Below are positions 46,080 through 56,274 of a stretch of DNA of 64,000 bases, one piece after another (the first letter of the stretch is position 1; every line of letters starts with the position of its first letter). The DNA lies in assembly GCA_036186865.1 (NCBI GenBank), contig AP025040.1, positions 20,064,216-20,128,215 of the forward strand, given 5' to 3'. Source of the stretch: Eustoma russellianum. Its lineage: Eukaryota; Streptophyta; Magnoliopsida; Gentianales; Gentianaceae. The translations under genes were made by a program, and so were the position numbers. Below the pieces are notes generated by a model. It worked only from the letters and a program-made list of their open reading frames with translations, was not told the origin of the DNA and made no database searches.

Positions 46080-46786
46080 CGAAGGACGGACGGTACTGTC
46101 CGGGTGTTTTATTAATCAATTTGCCCTCACTTATAACAGAAGAATACCATAGTTACATGAAAATCCTTATCTTTACAGGAGACTCCCAAAAACATCAATG
46201 TGCAGTTTTTTTTAGTGGAAAATATGTGTAAGCACCAACTAGCCTATACAATCTATGCGAGAATAAGAAAAAAAAAGTATAAGAAGTAATCGGAACTGTC
46301 TGCGTGATTCACTTTGCTCCTTTTCAAAGAACCTGCTGTGGCACTGTGCTTTTGTTCTTCCTATGAATTCGATTTTATCACATGTGACAGCAAAAGGAAG
46401 AAACTTAGGAAGTATCTTGAGAAAATTAAGCATCATAAAATGAAGGAAAGTGTCAGAGTCATGCCCGGTTTGCCCGCATTCATTAAGAACACAGGCGATG
46501 CAAGAAAAGGTGCAGCATTGATCATGTGGGGTATTCCAAAGACCTCGGCAATATATATGGTGAAAAAGAAGATGAGAGTATATAAAGCAAAGTATGACAA
46601 AAGTAGTATAAATAAACAAATCATACCCATGTTGCCTATATCAAAAGAGATACAAAAAAAATTCCACTTCAGATCACCAATAAGAGCTCTCTAACGGTGG
46701 CCAGCATGATAAGGTTAAAGCGGGCACATATTGGCTAGTCGCACAATACCGATAGGGGTACATCAGTAAGGTAGTGTCCTCGCTCT
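46080..46786 (-). other. LINE-IV 3' UTR, left of the hAT insertion
   Basis: The stretch 46108-46165 matches the 3' end of LINE-I (29630-29690, AGAAGA..ACCATAG.TACATGAAAATCC). The minus-strand tail carries AATAAAA and the hairpin GTCCG/CGGAC. CTATGCGA and ACCC.TGTTGCCT blocks also correspond to LINE-I's 3' UTR. The 126-aa frame at 46314-46694 is chance. Confidence 0.72.
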
Positions 46787-46821
46787 CAGGGGCGTTCAGA
46801 AGGGGGCACGATGGCAGCCGT

Positions 46822-48277
46822 TGTTATAACCGAAAGAAAAAAAGAATAAAGAAATAAAGAAATAAATGAAAAAAAGAGGATAATTATAAAAATATTTAAA
46901 GAAAGGATAAGGATGGGAATAAATTTAAAAAAATATAGAAGGCACGTTTGGGGGTAACGGTTTTCCCCCCAAAGATTTTGCCAGCAATAACGTTAAATGG
47001 GCAAATAGGGGGGGCATCGGTTACATGAAGAGGGATTAAAAAAAAGAAGAGAGAAAATAGAGGGAGGTTGACAGCAGCAGGAAAAAGGAGGAGGAAGAAG
47101 AGAGAGGGAAGAGAGAAGAGAAAAGGAGAAGAGAAAAGCAAGTAAAGCCAACAGGAATCCATTTTAGTAGTGTGAACTTGTCCGCAATCAGGTAGGTTCC
47201 CTTTTCCCCCTCCAAATTGGTACAAATTCAAGCATGCTCTAGTGATATATTATGTGTTTTTGCTGCTTTAATTGTTAAGATTCATATTATACTGTTGATT
47301 CTGTGAGAAGCATGAAAACTGCAGACCTATGGCTGTGTATACTCTGTTTTGCGTGCTTTTGAATTTGATGTTAGGGAAAAATTTGATAATCAAAATCCTA
47401 AAACTTTTGCATTATTAGGCTTTTCCATTCTTGTTTTGACCTTAGATTAGGTTCCCATAGACTGGATATAGGCAAAAATATAGATCGGGGTCGGAAAACG
47501 GAGGCCGGAGGTCGCCGGAACGCTCCACGCGCCGCCGGATATGGGAGCGCGTGGTTTCACGTGCGTGCGTGTGGGAATACACTCAGGATGGTGACTGTGG
47601 GTGGGTACAACCCACATCCACTCAGTTAGGACCCGGGTTCATGCATTGCATGGTGGAGATATTGGCATTTTGTGTGACATGACTTAGTTGCGTGTGGCAT
47701 GCATAATAGGACATGCATCACGACGTTGCGCATTCTTTATCTGGAGTGAATTACTTTTCCGCATTCATATGCTTATGTGATATCATGTCCTATGTGCTAT
47801 GTGCAATATCATTATTGTATGGTTGTTTTGTACTACTTGGAGGCAGGTGCCTACTGAGTGATTTCCCATTCACTCACCCCTATTTCCCCCCCCCCACCAG
47901 GTGAGCAGGAAGAGACTTATGACTACGTCTTTGTTGAGGACGGGGCTGATACAGTGGAGTGGGCAGACTGATGGTCGCGCTTAGGATATAGGAGGACCCT
48001 GTGACTGTTTGTCTTTATTTTATTGAGATCTCATCAGACATCACCTTGTTAGATTTTCAGACTTACGTTATTGTCAGGATTTGGTTTATTACTGTATTAA
48101 GGAATTTTATTTGTCAAGAAAACTTTATGTTATTGTATTTCGTTTCCGCGCGAGGAAAAAAAAATTTCTACGTCTTTTTGGACATGTTGGAAATTGACTG
48201 GATGCTTTGTATCCTCATTAGTGAGATACGACGAGTGTACTGTTCCCGATGCTAGGGTTCGGGAGCGGGGCGCTACA
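46822..48277 (+). repeat. 5' LTR of the gypsy element (1456 bp, deleted form)
   Basis: It starts TGTTATAACCG and ends GCGCTACA. It lacks the segment equal to 54097-54888 of the 3' LTR; the breakpoint shows TAC at both edges. Confidence 0.95.
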
Positions 48278-48279
48278 GG

Positions 48280-48291
48280 TGGTATCAGAGC
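48280..48291 (+). other. Primer-binding site of the gypsy element
   Basis: TGGTATCAGAGC two bases after the LTR end. Confidence 0.95.
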
Positions 48292-48537
48292 CGAGGCTTC
48301 GGATCCGCCTCGGAAACGCATGATTAACTAGATCTCCTAGACATAAGCTATAATTTTTCTAGAAACGACAAGTATGACCCTAATAAATGAAGTAGACCTA
48401 AGTTATGATCGGGTAAGGGAGGTGTGTGCTGATGGTGAGCTTTTCTTGTTAATTACCGTTTTAAACCGGAATCATCTATTTAGTTTTATTTATTTTACTG
48501 ACCTGCTTGCCTTTCATGAACTCGAACTCCAGGAAAA

Positions 48538-49651
48538 TGCCTCCACGACGTGAGCCAGCAGGAAATGGAGGGCACAACGGTGACGACCACCAGGGTCAGG
48601 GGGCCATACCCCAAGTCCTTACAGACACACTAGCCACCCTGACTACCTTGGTGGCTCAGCAGCAGGTACAGATAGCTCACCTGCAGCAGCAGCAGCAGGA
48701 ACGCAGCAGCAGCAGCCACCACCACCACCACCCCAGGGACTTCGATTCTACTATAGAGAGATGCAGCACTCCCGGATACCGATGTTTAGGGGTACTACAC
48801 GTCCGGAGGAGGCCGAAATCTGGCTCGAGAATGTGACCGAGCAGCTGAGGTTACTGCAGGTACCAGAAGAGTTGAAGGTGGAGGTGGTAGTTCCATTCCT
48901 TGAAGGTGATGCCAGGGAATGGTGGCTTGGTGTACAGCGCCGACTGACCCCACAGTTGACTCGGGCCCAGTTCAGGGAAGAATACAAGAAGCACTATATC
49001 CCCGAGAGTTCTTTATAGAGGAGGATGACCGAGTTTCAGCTGCTTACATAGGGGTCCATGACTGTGGACCAATACTCAAAGAGATTCCATGCATTGGGGA
49101 GATACATGCCTTCCGTTATGGATAATGCGAGGGCAAAGATGTCCAAGTTTAAGACAGGACTGAGTTCTTGCATTCAGTCTTTGATTATTGGTGCTAGACA
49201 GGGGACATTCGAGGAGTTACTGGAGGTGTGCCGTGAGGTTGAGGGTGACCTCAGAAGGGTTGCAGTAGATGACCGAGCGAAAAGGCCACGTGAGGAACCA
49301 CGCCGCCAGCAGCCAGGACACTCTTACCGACCACCACAGCAGCAGAGACCATTTACCCAGCCTCTTGCCATTGAGGGACCAGCAGCGACTCATGCACAGC
49401 CGGTGAGGGCCGTGGCCCCCACCTCACCCTGTGCTCAGTGTGGGCGTTTTCATCTGGGTCAGTGTTGGAGGAATAGGGACGTTTGCTACAGATACGGCAC
49501 CCTGGGCACTTTGCCAAGGACTGCCCCACGCAGGGACAAGCACCCCCACCCCAGCAGAGCCAGACACAGCAGAAGGGGAGGCCAAAGACGAACGCCCGAG
49601 TACATGTCATGTCGCACGCCGACGTCGAGGACACCAGCGACTTCGTAGCAG
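48538..49651 (+). pseudogene. gag: Gag of the gypsy element (first exon)
   Basis: Start at ATG 48538 (MPPRREPAGNGG), also conserved in Tekay-II. A Gln/His-rich stretch encoded by CAG/CAC repeats follows, where a frameshift near 48715 occurs. The capsid core MFRGTTRPEEAEIWLENV, FLEGDAREWWLGV, AQFREEYKKHYIP and DQYSKRFHALGRYMP is a typical retrotransposon Gag. Two TAG stops lie at 49016-49018 and 49049-49051. The zinc knuckle region starts CYRYG, and a 1-nt shift near 49490 is needed to continue as HPGHFAKDCP. The exon ends in DFVAG at the first putative donor. Confidence 0.85.
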
Positions 49652-49745
49652 GTACACTTTAATTAAGCGCTATAAATCCGCATTTGTTTTAAATATTTTT
49701 CTGTCTTGTGGTATTGTGTGATATGTATAACCCTGCCGATGTTAG
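49652..49745 (+). other. Putative intron 1 (94 bp), Gag/protease junction
   Basis: GTACAC...GTTAG. Upstream reads DFVAG, downstream EILINKVPAYVLFDSG; joining them makes the normal lead-in to the protease. The segment is T-rich, and in the Gag frame TAA follows after two codons (49660-49662). Donor and branch are weaker than in intron 3. Confidence 0.65.
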
Positions 49746-50587
49746 GTGAGATATTGATTAACAAGGTCCCAGCCTACGTCCTTTTCGATAGTGGGGCCAG
49801 CCATTCATTTATCGCCAGGAGAGTTGTCAAGAGTCTGAATATTCCACCACAACGGCTGGAGATTCCCTACCGTGTCCAAACCGCTGGTGATCAGGTGTTT
49901 GTGTCGCACTATCAGTACAGAGATTGTTCGGTGGAGATTAATGAGCTGGAGTTCACGGCGACTCTGATTCCGATCCAGATGCAAGATTTTGATGTTATTC
50001 TGGGCATGGATTTTCTGGCTAAGCATGAGGCCAAGATCGACTGTCGTCAGAGGCAGGTCCGCATGCAGACACAGAGTAAGCAGGAAACCATCTTTCAAGG
50101 AGATTACAAGTTACATAAGGCGCCCAAGAAGATCTACATGAGTGCAGCGCAGGCGCACAAGGCGTTGAGGAAAGGTAATCAATGTTTTCTTGTATATGCT
50201 ATTGGCGCAGAAAAAGAGGTACCCTTGATAGATTCGATACCAATGGTGAATGAGTATAAAGATGTATTTCCCGAAGAGCTGCCAGGACTACCGCCCAGTC
50301 GGGAGGTAGAATTTGAGATTAATTTAGTGCCAGGTGCTGAGCTAATATCGAAGGCACCATACAGAATGACTCCGGCTAAGTTAAAGGAACTAAAAGAGCA
50401 GCTAAAGGAGTTACTGGACCGGAAGTTCATTCGACCCAGCGTCTCACCATGGGGAGCTCCGGTCTTGTTCGTGAAGAAGAAGGATGGCAGCATGAGACTC
50501 TGCATTGATTATAGAGAGATTAATAAGATCACTATCAAGAACAAATATCCACTACCCCGGATCGAGGACCTCTTCGATCAGCTAAAG
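49746..50587 (+). pseudogene. Protease and RT N-terminal part, gypsy element (second exon)
   Basis: The open frame carries VLFDSGASHSFIARRVVK (aspartic protease), MQDFDVILGMDFLAKHEAKIDC, then the RT entry: FPEELPGLPPSREVEFEINLVPG, ISKAPYRMTPAKLKELKEQL, PSVSPWGAPVLFVKKKDGSMRLC, IDYREINKITIKNKYPLPRI and EDLFDQLK. It stops exactly where GAKVFSKIDL should follow, at the second putative donor. Nothing in it is disrupted. The polyprotein is normally cut by the protease; RT copies the genomic RNA. Confidence 0.9.
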
Positions 50588-50664
50588 GTATCTTTTAAAT
50601 CAATAAAATTCATATTATCACCGTGAAATTTTACTATTGACTCCTCAACTTTGGCATTCTTCAG
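50588..50664 (+). other. Putative intron 2 (77 bp), inside RT
   Basis: AAG|GTATCT...TTCTTCAG|GGA. It separates EDLFDQLK from GAKVFSKIDLRSRYHQ, which are contiguous in gypsy RTs (phase 0). A possible branch (TATTGAC) and pyrimidine-rich stretch precede the acceptor. An in-frame TGA lies at 50624-50626. Confidence 0.85.
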
Positions 50665-51343
50665 GGAGCTAAGGTATTCTCCAAGATTGATCTCCGATCC
50701 AGATACCATCAGCTGAGGATTAAATCAGAGGACGTAGCGAAGACTGCTTTTCGCACTAGATATGGCCACTATAAATTTTTAGTAATGCCTTTCGGTCTGA
50801 CTAATGCTCCCGCAGCCTTCATGGACTTGATGAATACGGTGTTCAGAGACCAGCTTGATAAGTTTGTGGTGGTATTTATCGATGATATTTTGATTTATTC
50901 CCCGAATGAGGAATTGCATGAAACGCATTTGAGAGAGGTTCTGGAGGTACTCAGGCAGAAGAAGCTATACGCCAAGCTTAGTAAATGCGAGTTCTGGTTG
51001 AAGAGTGTTTCTTTCTTGGGACACGTGGTTTTGGAAGAAGGAATTTCTGTAGATCCCAAGAAGATTGAGGCTATTACTGAGTGGCCCAGACCGACTAATG
51101 TGACGGAAGTGAGGAGTTTTCTAGGCTTGGCTGGCTACTACCGGAAGTTTGTAGAAAGGTTCTCGTCTATTGCGGTGCCACTGAGCAGGTTGACTCAGAA
51201 AAAGTCGAAGTTTGTATGGACCGCTGAGTGCGAGCAGAGTTTTGCAGAACTTAAGAGACGATTGACGACGGCTCCTATACTTGCTCAACCCTCAGGCTCG
51301 GAAGGGTTTATCATCTATAGCGATGCATCGAAGAATGGGCTAG
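50665..51343 (+). pseudogene. RT catalytic part and RNase H start, gypsy element (third exon)
   Basis: This exon reads GAKVFSKIDLRSRYHQLRI, KTAFRTRYGHYKFLVMPFGL, TNAPAAFMDLMNTVF and FVVVFIDDILIYSP (FIDD catalytic box), then CEFWLKSVSFLGHVV, VRSFLGLAGYYRKFV and FIIYSDASKNGLG, the start of RNase H. It has no stop or frameshift. It breaks off inside the conserved SDAS...G(L)GCVL motif at the third putative donor. Confidence 0.9.
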
Positions 51344-51410
51344 GTATGTGCATAAGACCTCAATTAAGTTTTTATAGATGTTACGACCTGGTCTAATCTC
51401 TTCTTTTCAG
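51344..51410 (+). other. Putative intron 3 (67 bp), inside RNase H
   Basis: TAG|GTATGT...CTAATCTCTTCTTTTCAG|GA. The donor matches the plant consensus, CTAAT is an ideal branch site 17-18 nt before the acceptor, and a pyrimidine tract follows. It splits a Gly codon (phase 1) in SDASKNGLG|CVLMQ. In-frame TAA at 51394-51396. Confidence 0.88.
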
Positions 51411-53257
51411 GATGTGTCTTGATGCAGAACGATAAGGTTATCGCATATGCTTCACGCCAGTTGAAGCCATATGAACAGAATTACCCGACCCACGACCTGG
51501 AGCTAGCTGCCGTGGTTTTCGCACTTAAGATTTGGCGTCATTATCTTTATGGAGTGAAGTGCGAAGTATTCACGGATCATAAGAGTTTGAAGTACTTATT
51601 CACTCAGAAGGAGCTGAACATGCGGCAGAGGAGATGACTTGAGTTGTTGAAAGACTATGACTTGACTATCAGCTATCATCCAGGGAAGGCAAACCGAGTT
51701 GCGGATGCGCTGAGTAGGAAGTCCAGTCATGCCAGACAGACGCTGTTGGAGAGGGATATGGCTGAGTTAGATCTTGATATCGTGGACTCCACAGCTAACG
51801 TTCTAGCAACACTGATTATTACTCCCTCCCTAATTGAGCAGATCAAGGAGGCGCAGAAGAGAGATGTAGCGCTTTGTGAGATCCGAGAGAAGATGATGAC
51901 CAACCAAGTTGATGGATTTCAGATACATGATGACGGTAGCATGTGGTTCCAGGGGAGACTGTGTGTCCCTGAGGATGAGGATCTTAGAAGGACAGTACTG
52001 AAGGAGGTGCACAATTCAAAGTTGTCTATCCATCCGGGTGCCACAAAGATGTATAACGACTTGAAAAAACACTACTGGTGGAGCGGTATGAAGAGACATA
52101 TAGCCGAGTTCATTGAGAGATGTTTGGTATGTCAGCAGGTCAAGGCAGAACACCAGAGACCAGGGGGTTTGTTGATGCCATTAGAGATCCCAGAATGGAA
52201 ATGGGAGCATGTGACGATGGATTTCGTGGTGGGTCTTCCGAGGACAAGGAATGGTAATGACATGATATGGGTGATTGTAGACTGTTTAACTAAGTCCGCT
52301 CATTTCTTACAAGTGCCGAATGATGTGGCCCTGGAGAGGTTAGTTACACTTTATATCGATAACATCATCAGTTTACATGGAGTCCCAGTCAGTATTGTCT
52401 CCGACCATGATTCGAAATTTACTTCCAAGTTTTGGTCAGCATGTCAGAGACGGATGGGGACTGAACTGCGATTGAGTACTGCATTTCACCCACAGACGGA
52501 TGGGCAATCAGAGAGGACGATACAGACATTAGAGGATATGTTGAGGGCATGCGCCATCGATTTCAAGGGGAATTGGGACGGTATGATCAAATTGATAGAG
52601 TTCTCTTACAATAACAGTCATCATAGCGCCATCGGCATGGCACCATTTGAGGCGCTTTATGGGCGTAAGTGCAGATCTCCTATTCTTTGGGATGAAGTGG
52701 GAGAGCGCGCTATTACAGGTCCAGAGCTGGTTGAGCAAACCAAGGAGAAGGTTAAGTTGATTCGAGAAACGCTTAAGGTTGCTCAAGATAGAAGTAAGAG
52801 TTGGGCCGACTCGAAGAGACGTCCGTTGGAGTTTGATGTGGGAGAAAAGGTTTATCTGAAAGTATCACCTATGAAGGGTGTTGCGAGATTTGGTCTGAAG
52901 GGTAAGCTGAGGCCTCGATACATTGGTCCCTACGAGGTACTCGAAAAGATTGGTCCGTTAGCTTACCGTTTGGCGTTGCCTCCAGCGCTAGCACAGGTGC
53001 ATGACGTATTCCATGTTTCTCAGTTGAGGAAGTACGTCCCGAATCCGAGTCACGTACTGGATGCCCCGTCTTTGAGAATCAGACCAGACACATCATACGA
53101 AGAGACTCCTATTCGGATCATAGACCGTAAGGACCAGGTGATGAGGAGAAGAATCATTCCATACGCCAAAGTACAATGGAGCAATCATAGAGAGAATGAA
53201 GCAACTTGGGAGCTGGAGGACCAGATGAGCGAACGCTACCCTGAGCTCTTCGATTAA
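51411..53257 (+). pseudogene. RNase H, integrase and chromodomain-like tail, gypsy element (fourth exon)
   Basis: It continues RNase H (CVLMQNDKVIAYASRQLKPY, THDLELAAVVFALKIW, FTDHKSLKYLF). One TGA at 51635-51637 replaces the Trp of QRRWLELL. Then YHPGKANRVADALSRK and integrase follow: the H-H-C-C domain around HPGATKMYNDLKKHYWW and CLVCQQVKAEH; the D,D,E core WVIVDCLTKSAHF, VSDHDSKFTSKFW and QTDGQSERTIQTLED. The C-terminus VHDVFHVSQLRKYVPNP, KVQWSNHRENEATWELED is the Tekay/Del chromodomain-like tail, which in this family is thought to guide insertion into heterochromatin. It ends at TAA 53257. Confidence 0.9.
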
Positions 53258-53336
53258 GGTACGTTGAATCTTTTCGGCCTCTACGATTAAATTACGGCAG
53301 GTTTCGAGGACGAAACCTTTTGTAAGGTGGGTAGGA

Positions 53337-55585
53337 TGTTATAACCGAAAGAAAAAAAGAATAAAGAAATAAAGAAATAAATGAAAAAAAAGAGGATAAT
53401 TATAAAAATATTTAAAGAAAGGATAAGGATGGGAATAAATTAAAAAAAAATATAGAAGGCACGTTTGGGGGTAACGGTTTTCCCCCCAAAGATTTTGCCA
53501 GCAATAACGTTAAATGGGCAAATAGGGGGGGCATCGGTTACATGAAGAGGGATTAAAAAAAGAAGAGAGAAAATAGAGGGAGGTTGACAGCAGCAGGAAA
53601 AAGGAGGAGGAAGAAGAGAGAGGGAAGAGAGAAGAGAAAAGGAGAAGAGAAAAGCAAGTAAAGCCAACAGGAATCCATTTTAGTAGTGTGAACTTGTCCG
53701 CAATCAGGTAGGTTCCCTTTTCCCCCTCCAAATTGGTACAAATTCAAGCATGCTCTAGTGATATATTATGTGTTTTTGCTGCTTTAATTGTTAAGATTCA
53801 TATTATACTGTTGATTCTGTGAGAAGCATGAAAACTGCAGACCTATGGCTGTGTATACTCTGTTTTGCGTGCTTTTGAATTTGATGTTAGGGAAAAATTT
53901 GATAATCAAAATCCTAAAACTTTTGCATTATTAGGCTTTTCCATTCTTGTTTTGACCTTAGATTAGGTTCCTATAGACTGGATATAGGCAAAAATATAGA
54001 TCGGGGTCGGAAAACGGAGGCCGGAGGTCGCCGGAATGCTCCACGCGCCGCCGGACATGGAAGTGCGTGGTTTCACGCGCACGCGTGTGGGAATACGCGC
54101 CTCCTGGAGTCTTTCTTTGCAGGTATATTGAATTTTTTTTTTAAAAAAATAAATGGTATAGGGCCGGCCTGCCAGCGCAGACCAAACCAGCCCTTAAGTG
54201 GGCCGCGGTCTGCTGCTGCTGCAGGACCAGCCCATTAAACTGTTAGTTAAAAAAAGGGAGGCAGGCTAGCGGACCGGGCCGAATGGCCAACGGACCGGGC
54301 CAGCTGCTGGCCGGCCCAAATCGCTTGCTTTATAAAAAAAGAGTAAAACGGGACTGACAGGCCGGGAGTAGAGCGGACCAGGCCAATGGCGGTGGCCTGC
54401 TGCTAAGTGTGTTAAGGAAAGTTGGTTAATAGAATTTCTGAATTTCATAAATGGTTAATTAATTTATTAAAATAGTAATAACTATAGGAAAAATATAAAT
54501 AAATATCAGAAAATTCTAAATAAGTCCCAGAAATTATAAAATGCTGAAATTAAATTATTTTCACTAAATTTCAGCAATTGTGATAATTTATTTAATTTGG
54601 ATAATTAGGTAATAAATAGAAATAAATTAAGAAAAAATAAAAAAAATATAGAAAATGCACAATAAATATATATAAGCCATGGAATAATAATTTTAACCTC
54701 AAACAACATTAAATCATTATTTGAAGAATAAATGAACCTAGATTTGCGTGCCGGAGGATGGTGAGGATGGGCCAGGGGCCTCAGGCGTTTGTGTTGTTTG
54801 CATTCATGGCACGTGCATTGGATAATGGTGGGTCGTGACGTACGGGTCACGGGCGCTCAGGATGGTGTACGGTGGCAGGGCCAAGTACACTCAGGATGGT
54901 GACTGGGGTGGGTACGACCCACAGCCACTCAGTTAGGACCCGGGTTCATGCATTGCATGGTGGAGATATTGGCATTTTGTGTGGCATGACTTAGTTGCGT
55001 GTGGCATGCATAATAGGACATGCATCACGACGTTACGCATTCTTTATCTGGAGTGAATTACTTTTCCGCATTCATATGCTTATGTGATATCATGTCCTAT
55101 GTGCTATGTGCTATATCATTATTGTATGGTTGTTTTGTACTACTTGGAGGCAGGTGCCTACTGAGTGATTTCCCAGTCACTCACCCCTATTTCCCCCCCC
55201 CCCACCAGGTGAGCAGGAAGAGACTTATGACTACGTCTTTGTTGAGGACGGGGCTGATACAGTGGAGTGGGCAGACTGATGGTCGCGCTTAGGATATAGG
55301 AGGACCCTGTGACTGTTTGTCTTTATTTTATTGAGATCTCATCAGACATCACCTTGTTAGATTTTCAGACTTACGTTATTGTCCGGATTTGGTTTATTAC
55401 TGTATTAAGGAATTTTATTTGTCAAGAAAACTTTATATTATTGTATTTCGTTTCCGCGCGAGGGAAAAAAAATTTCTACGTCTTTTCGGACATGTTGGAA
55501 ATTGACTCGACGCTTTGTATCCTCCTTAGTGAGATACGGCGGGTGTACTATTCCTGATGCTAGGGTTCGGGAGCGGGGCGCTACA
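53337..55585 (+). repeat. 3' LTR of the gypsy element (2249 bp, full form)
   Basis: It starts TGTTATAACCG and ends GCGCTACA before the TSD GCCGT. The extra 792 bp (54097-54888) include the CATTCATGGCACG and hairpin region also seen in Tekay-II, so this is the ancestral form. Confidence 0.95.
54830..54935 (+). repeat. Hairpin array in the gypsy 3' LTR
   Basis: Three successive inverted repeats separated by CTCAGGATGGTG-like spacers: CGTGAC-GTACGG-GTCACG (54834-54851), GTGTAC...GTACAC (54866-54890) and GTGGGT-ACG-ACCCAC (near 54908-54922). Confidence 0.7.
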
Positions 55586-55590
55586 GCCGT

Positions 55591-56274
55591 CCCCCCAACT
55601 CGGAGAAAAAATTTAGGTAGTAGGTAGATGCAGTTGTATTTTTGATTATCTAAATTTAAGGTATCTGTTTTTTAATCCCAAAACTATCTCATGATATGTG
55701 ATATACGTGTGTTACTAGGAACTAGGGGAAAATTTTTGATTAGTAGATATACACATTTGTATTTTTTTAACTAACTAAAAAATATATTGTATAAAAAACA
55801 AACTGGTTTTTGAAAATTAAAAAACCAATAAATATTACGTCTTTTACCTTCCTATTTCCATGATTAAAAAATAAACTTTAATTTAATATTTTCCCCATTT
55901 TCCCGTCATTATCCCCAACCTAATTGACATTTGACATTTTCTTTTCGATCAATTCCTTTTCCCCCAACCCTGCGGCGCTCTGCTCTTCGCTAAAAAAACG
56001 TAGCCGCTCTCTGTCGACGGCTTGAGGCTTCTGCAATCTCCTCTCAAGACTTCAAGTTTAAACCGCCTTATTTCTGCAGCTCTGCTCGATTCCTCCACCG
56101 GTTTGCAATGGATTCTTTATTTTTTGAATTCTTTATTTTTGGTCGATTCTTTTGTTTTCCACCGGTTTGGATTTGATGCTTTATTTTTGAATTCTTTTTT
56201 ATGTTCGATTTGAGAAGATGGATATTTTTTGGTGACAGTAATTTCTGAGAAGAGGAATTCTTGTATTGTGAAGA
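55591..56274 (+). other. hAT interior, left of the transposase remnant
   Basis: AT-rich sequence with a GC-richer, 5'-leader-like patch at 55965-56110. No convincing ORF. It belongs to the hAT element by position. Confidence 0.5.

Larger units (their letters stand above)
46822..55585 (+). mobile_element. Full-length Tekay/Del-type gypsy element with putative introns
   Basis: The TSD GCCGT is present at 46817-46821 and 55586-55590. Order: LTR, PBS, Gag, protease, RT, RNase H, integrase, chromodomain-like tail, LTR; integrase after RNase H defines Ty3/gypsy. LTRs are nearly identical outside one 792-bp deletion, so insertion is recent. The coding region is broken by three GT-AG segments (49652-49745, 50588-50664, 51344-51410). 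When they are left out, pol is in one frame with a single stop. Confidence 0.92.

Noticed and set aside
46314..46694. 126-aa plus-strand ORF with Lys-rich sequence
   Set aside because: It overlaps the minus-strand LINE-IV 3' UTR, which matches LINE-I; antisense chance ORF.
47005..47231. Minus-strand hydrophobic ORF repeated at 53440-53747
   Set aside because: Duplicated only because it lies in both LTRs of the same gypsy element; reads through purine-rich sequence.
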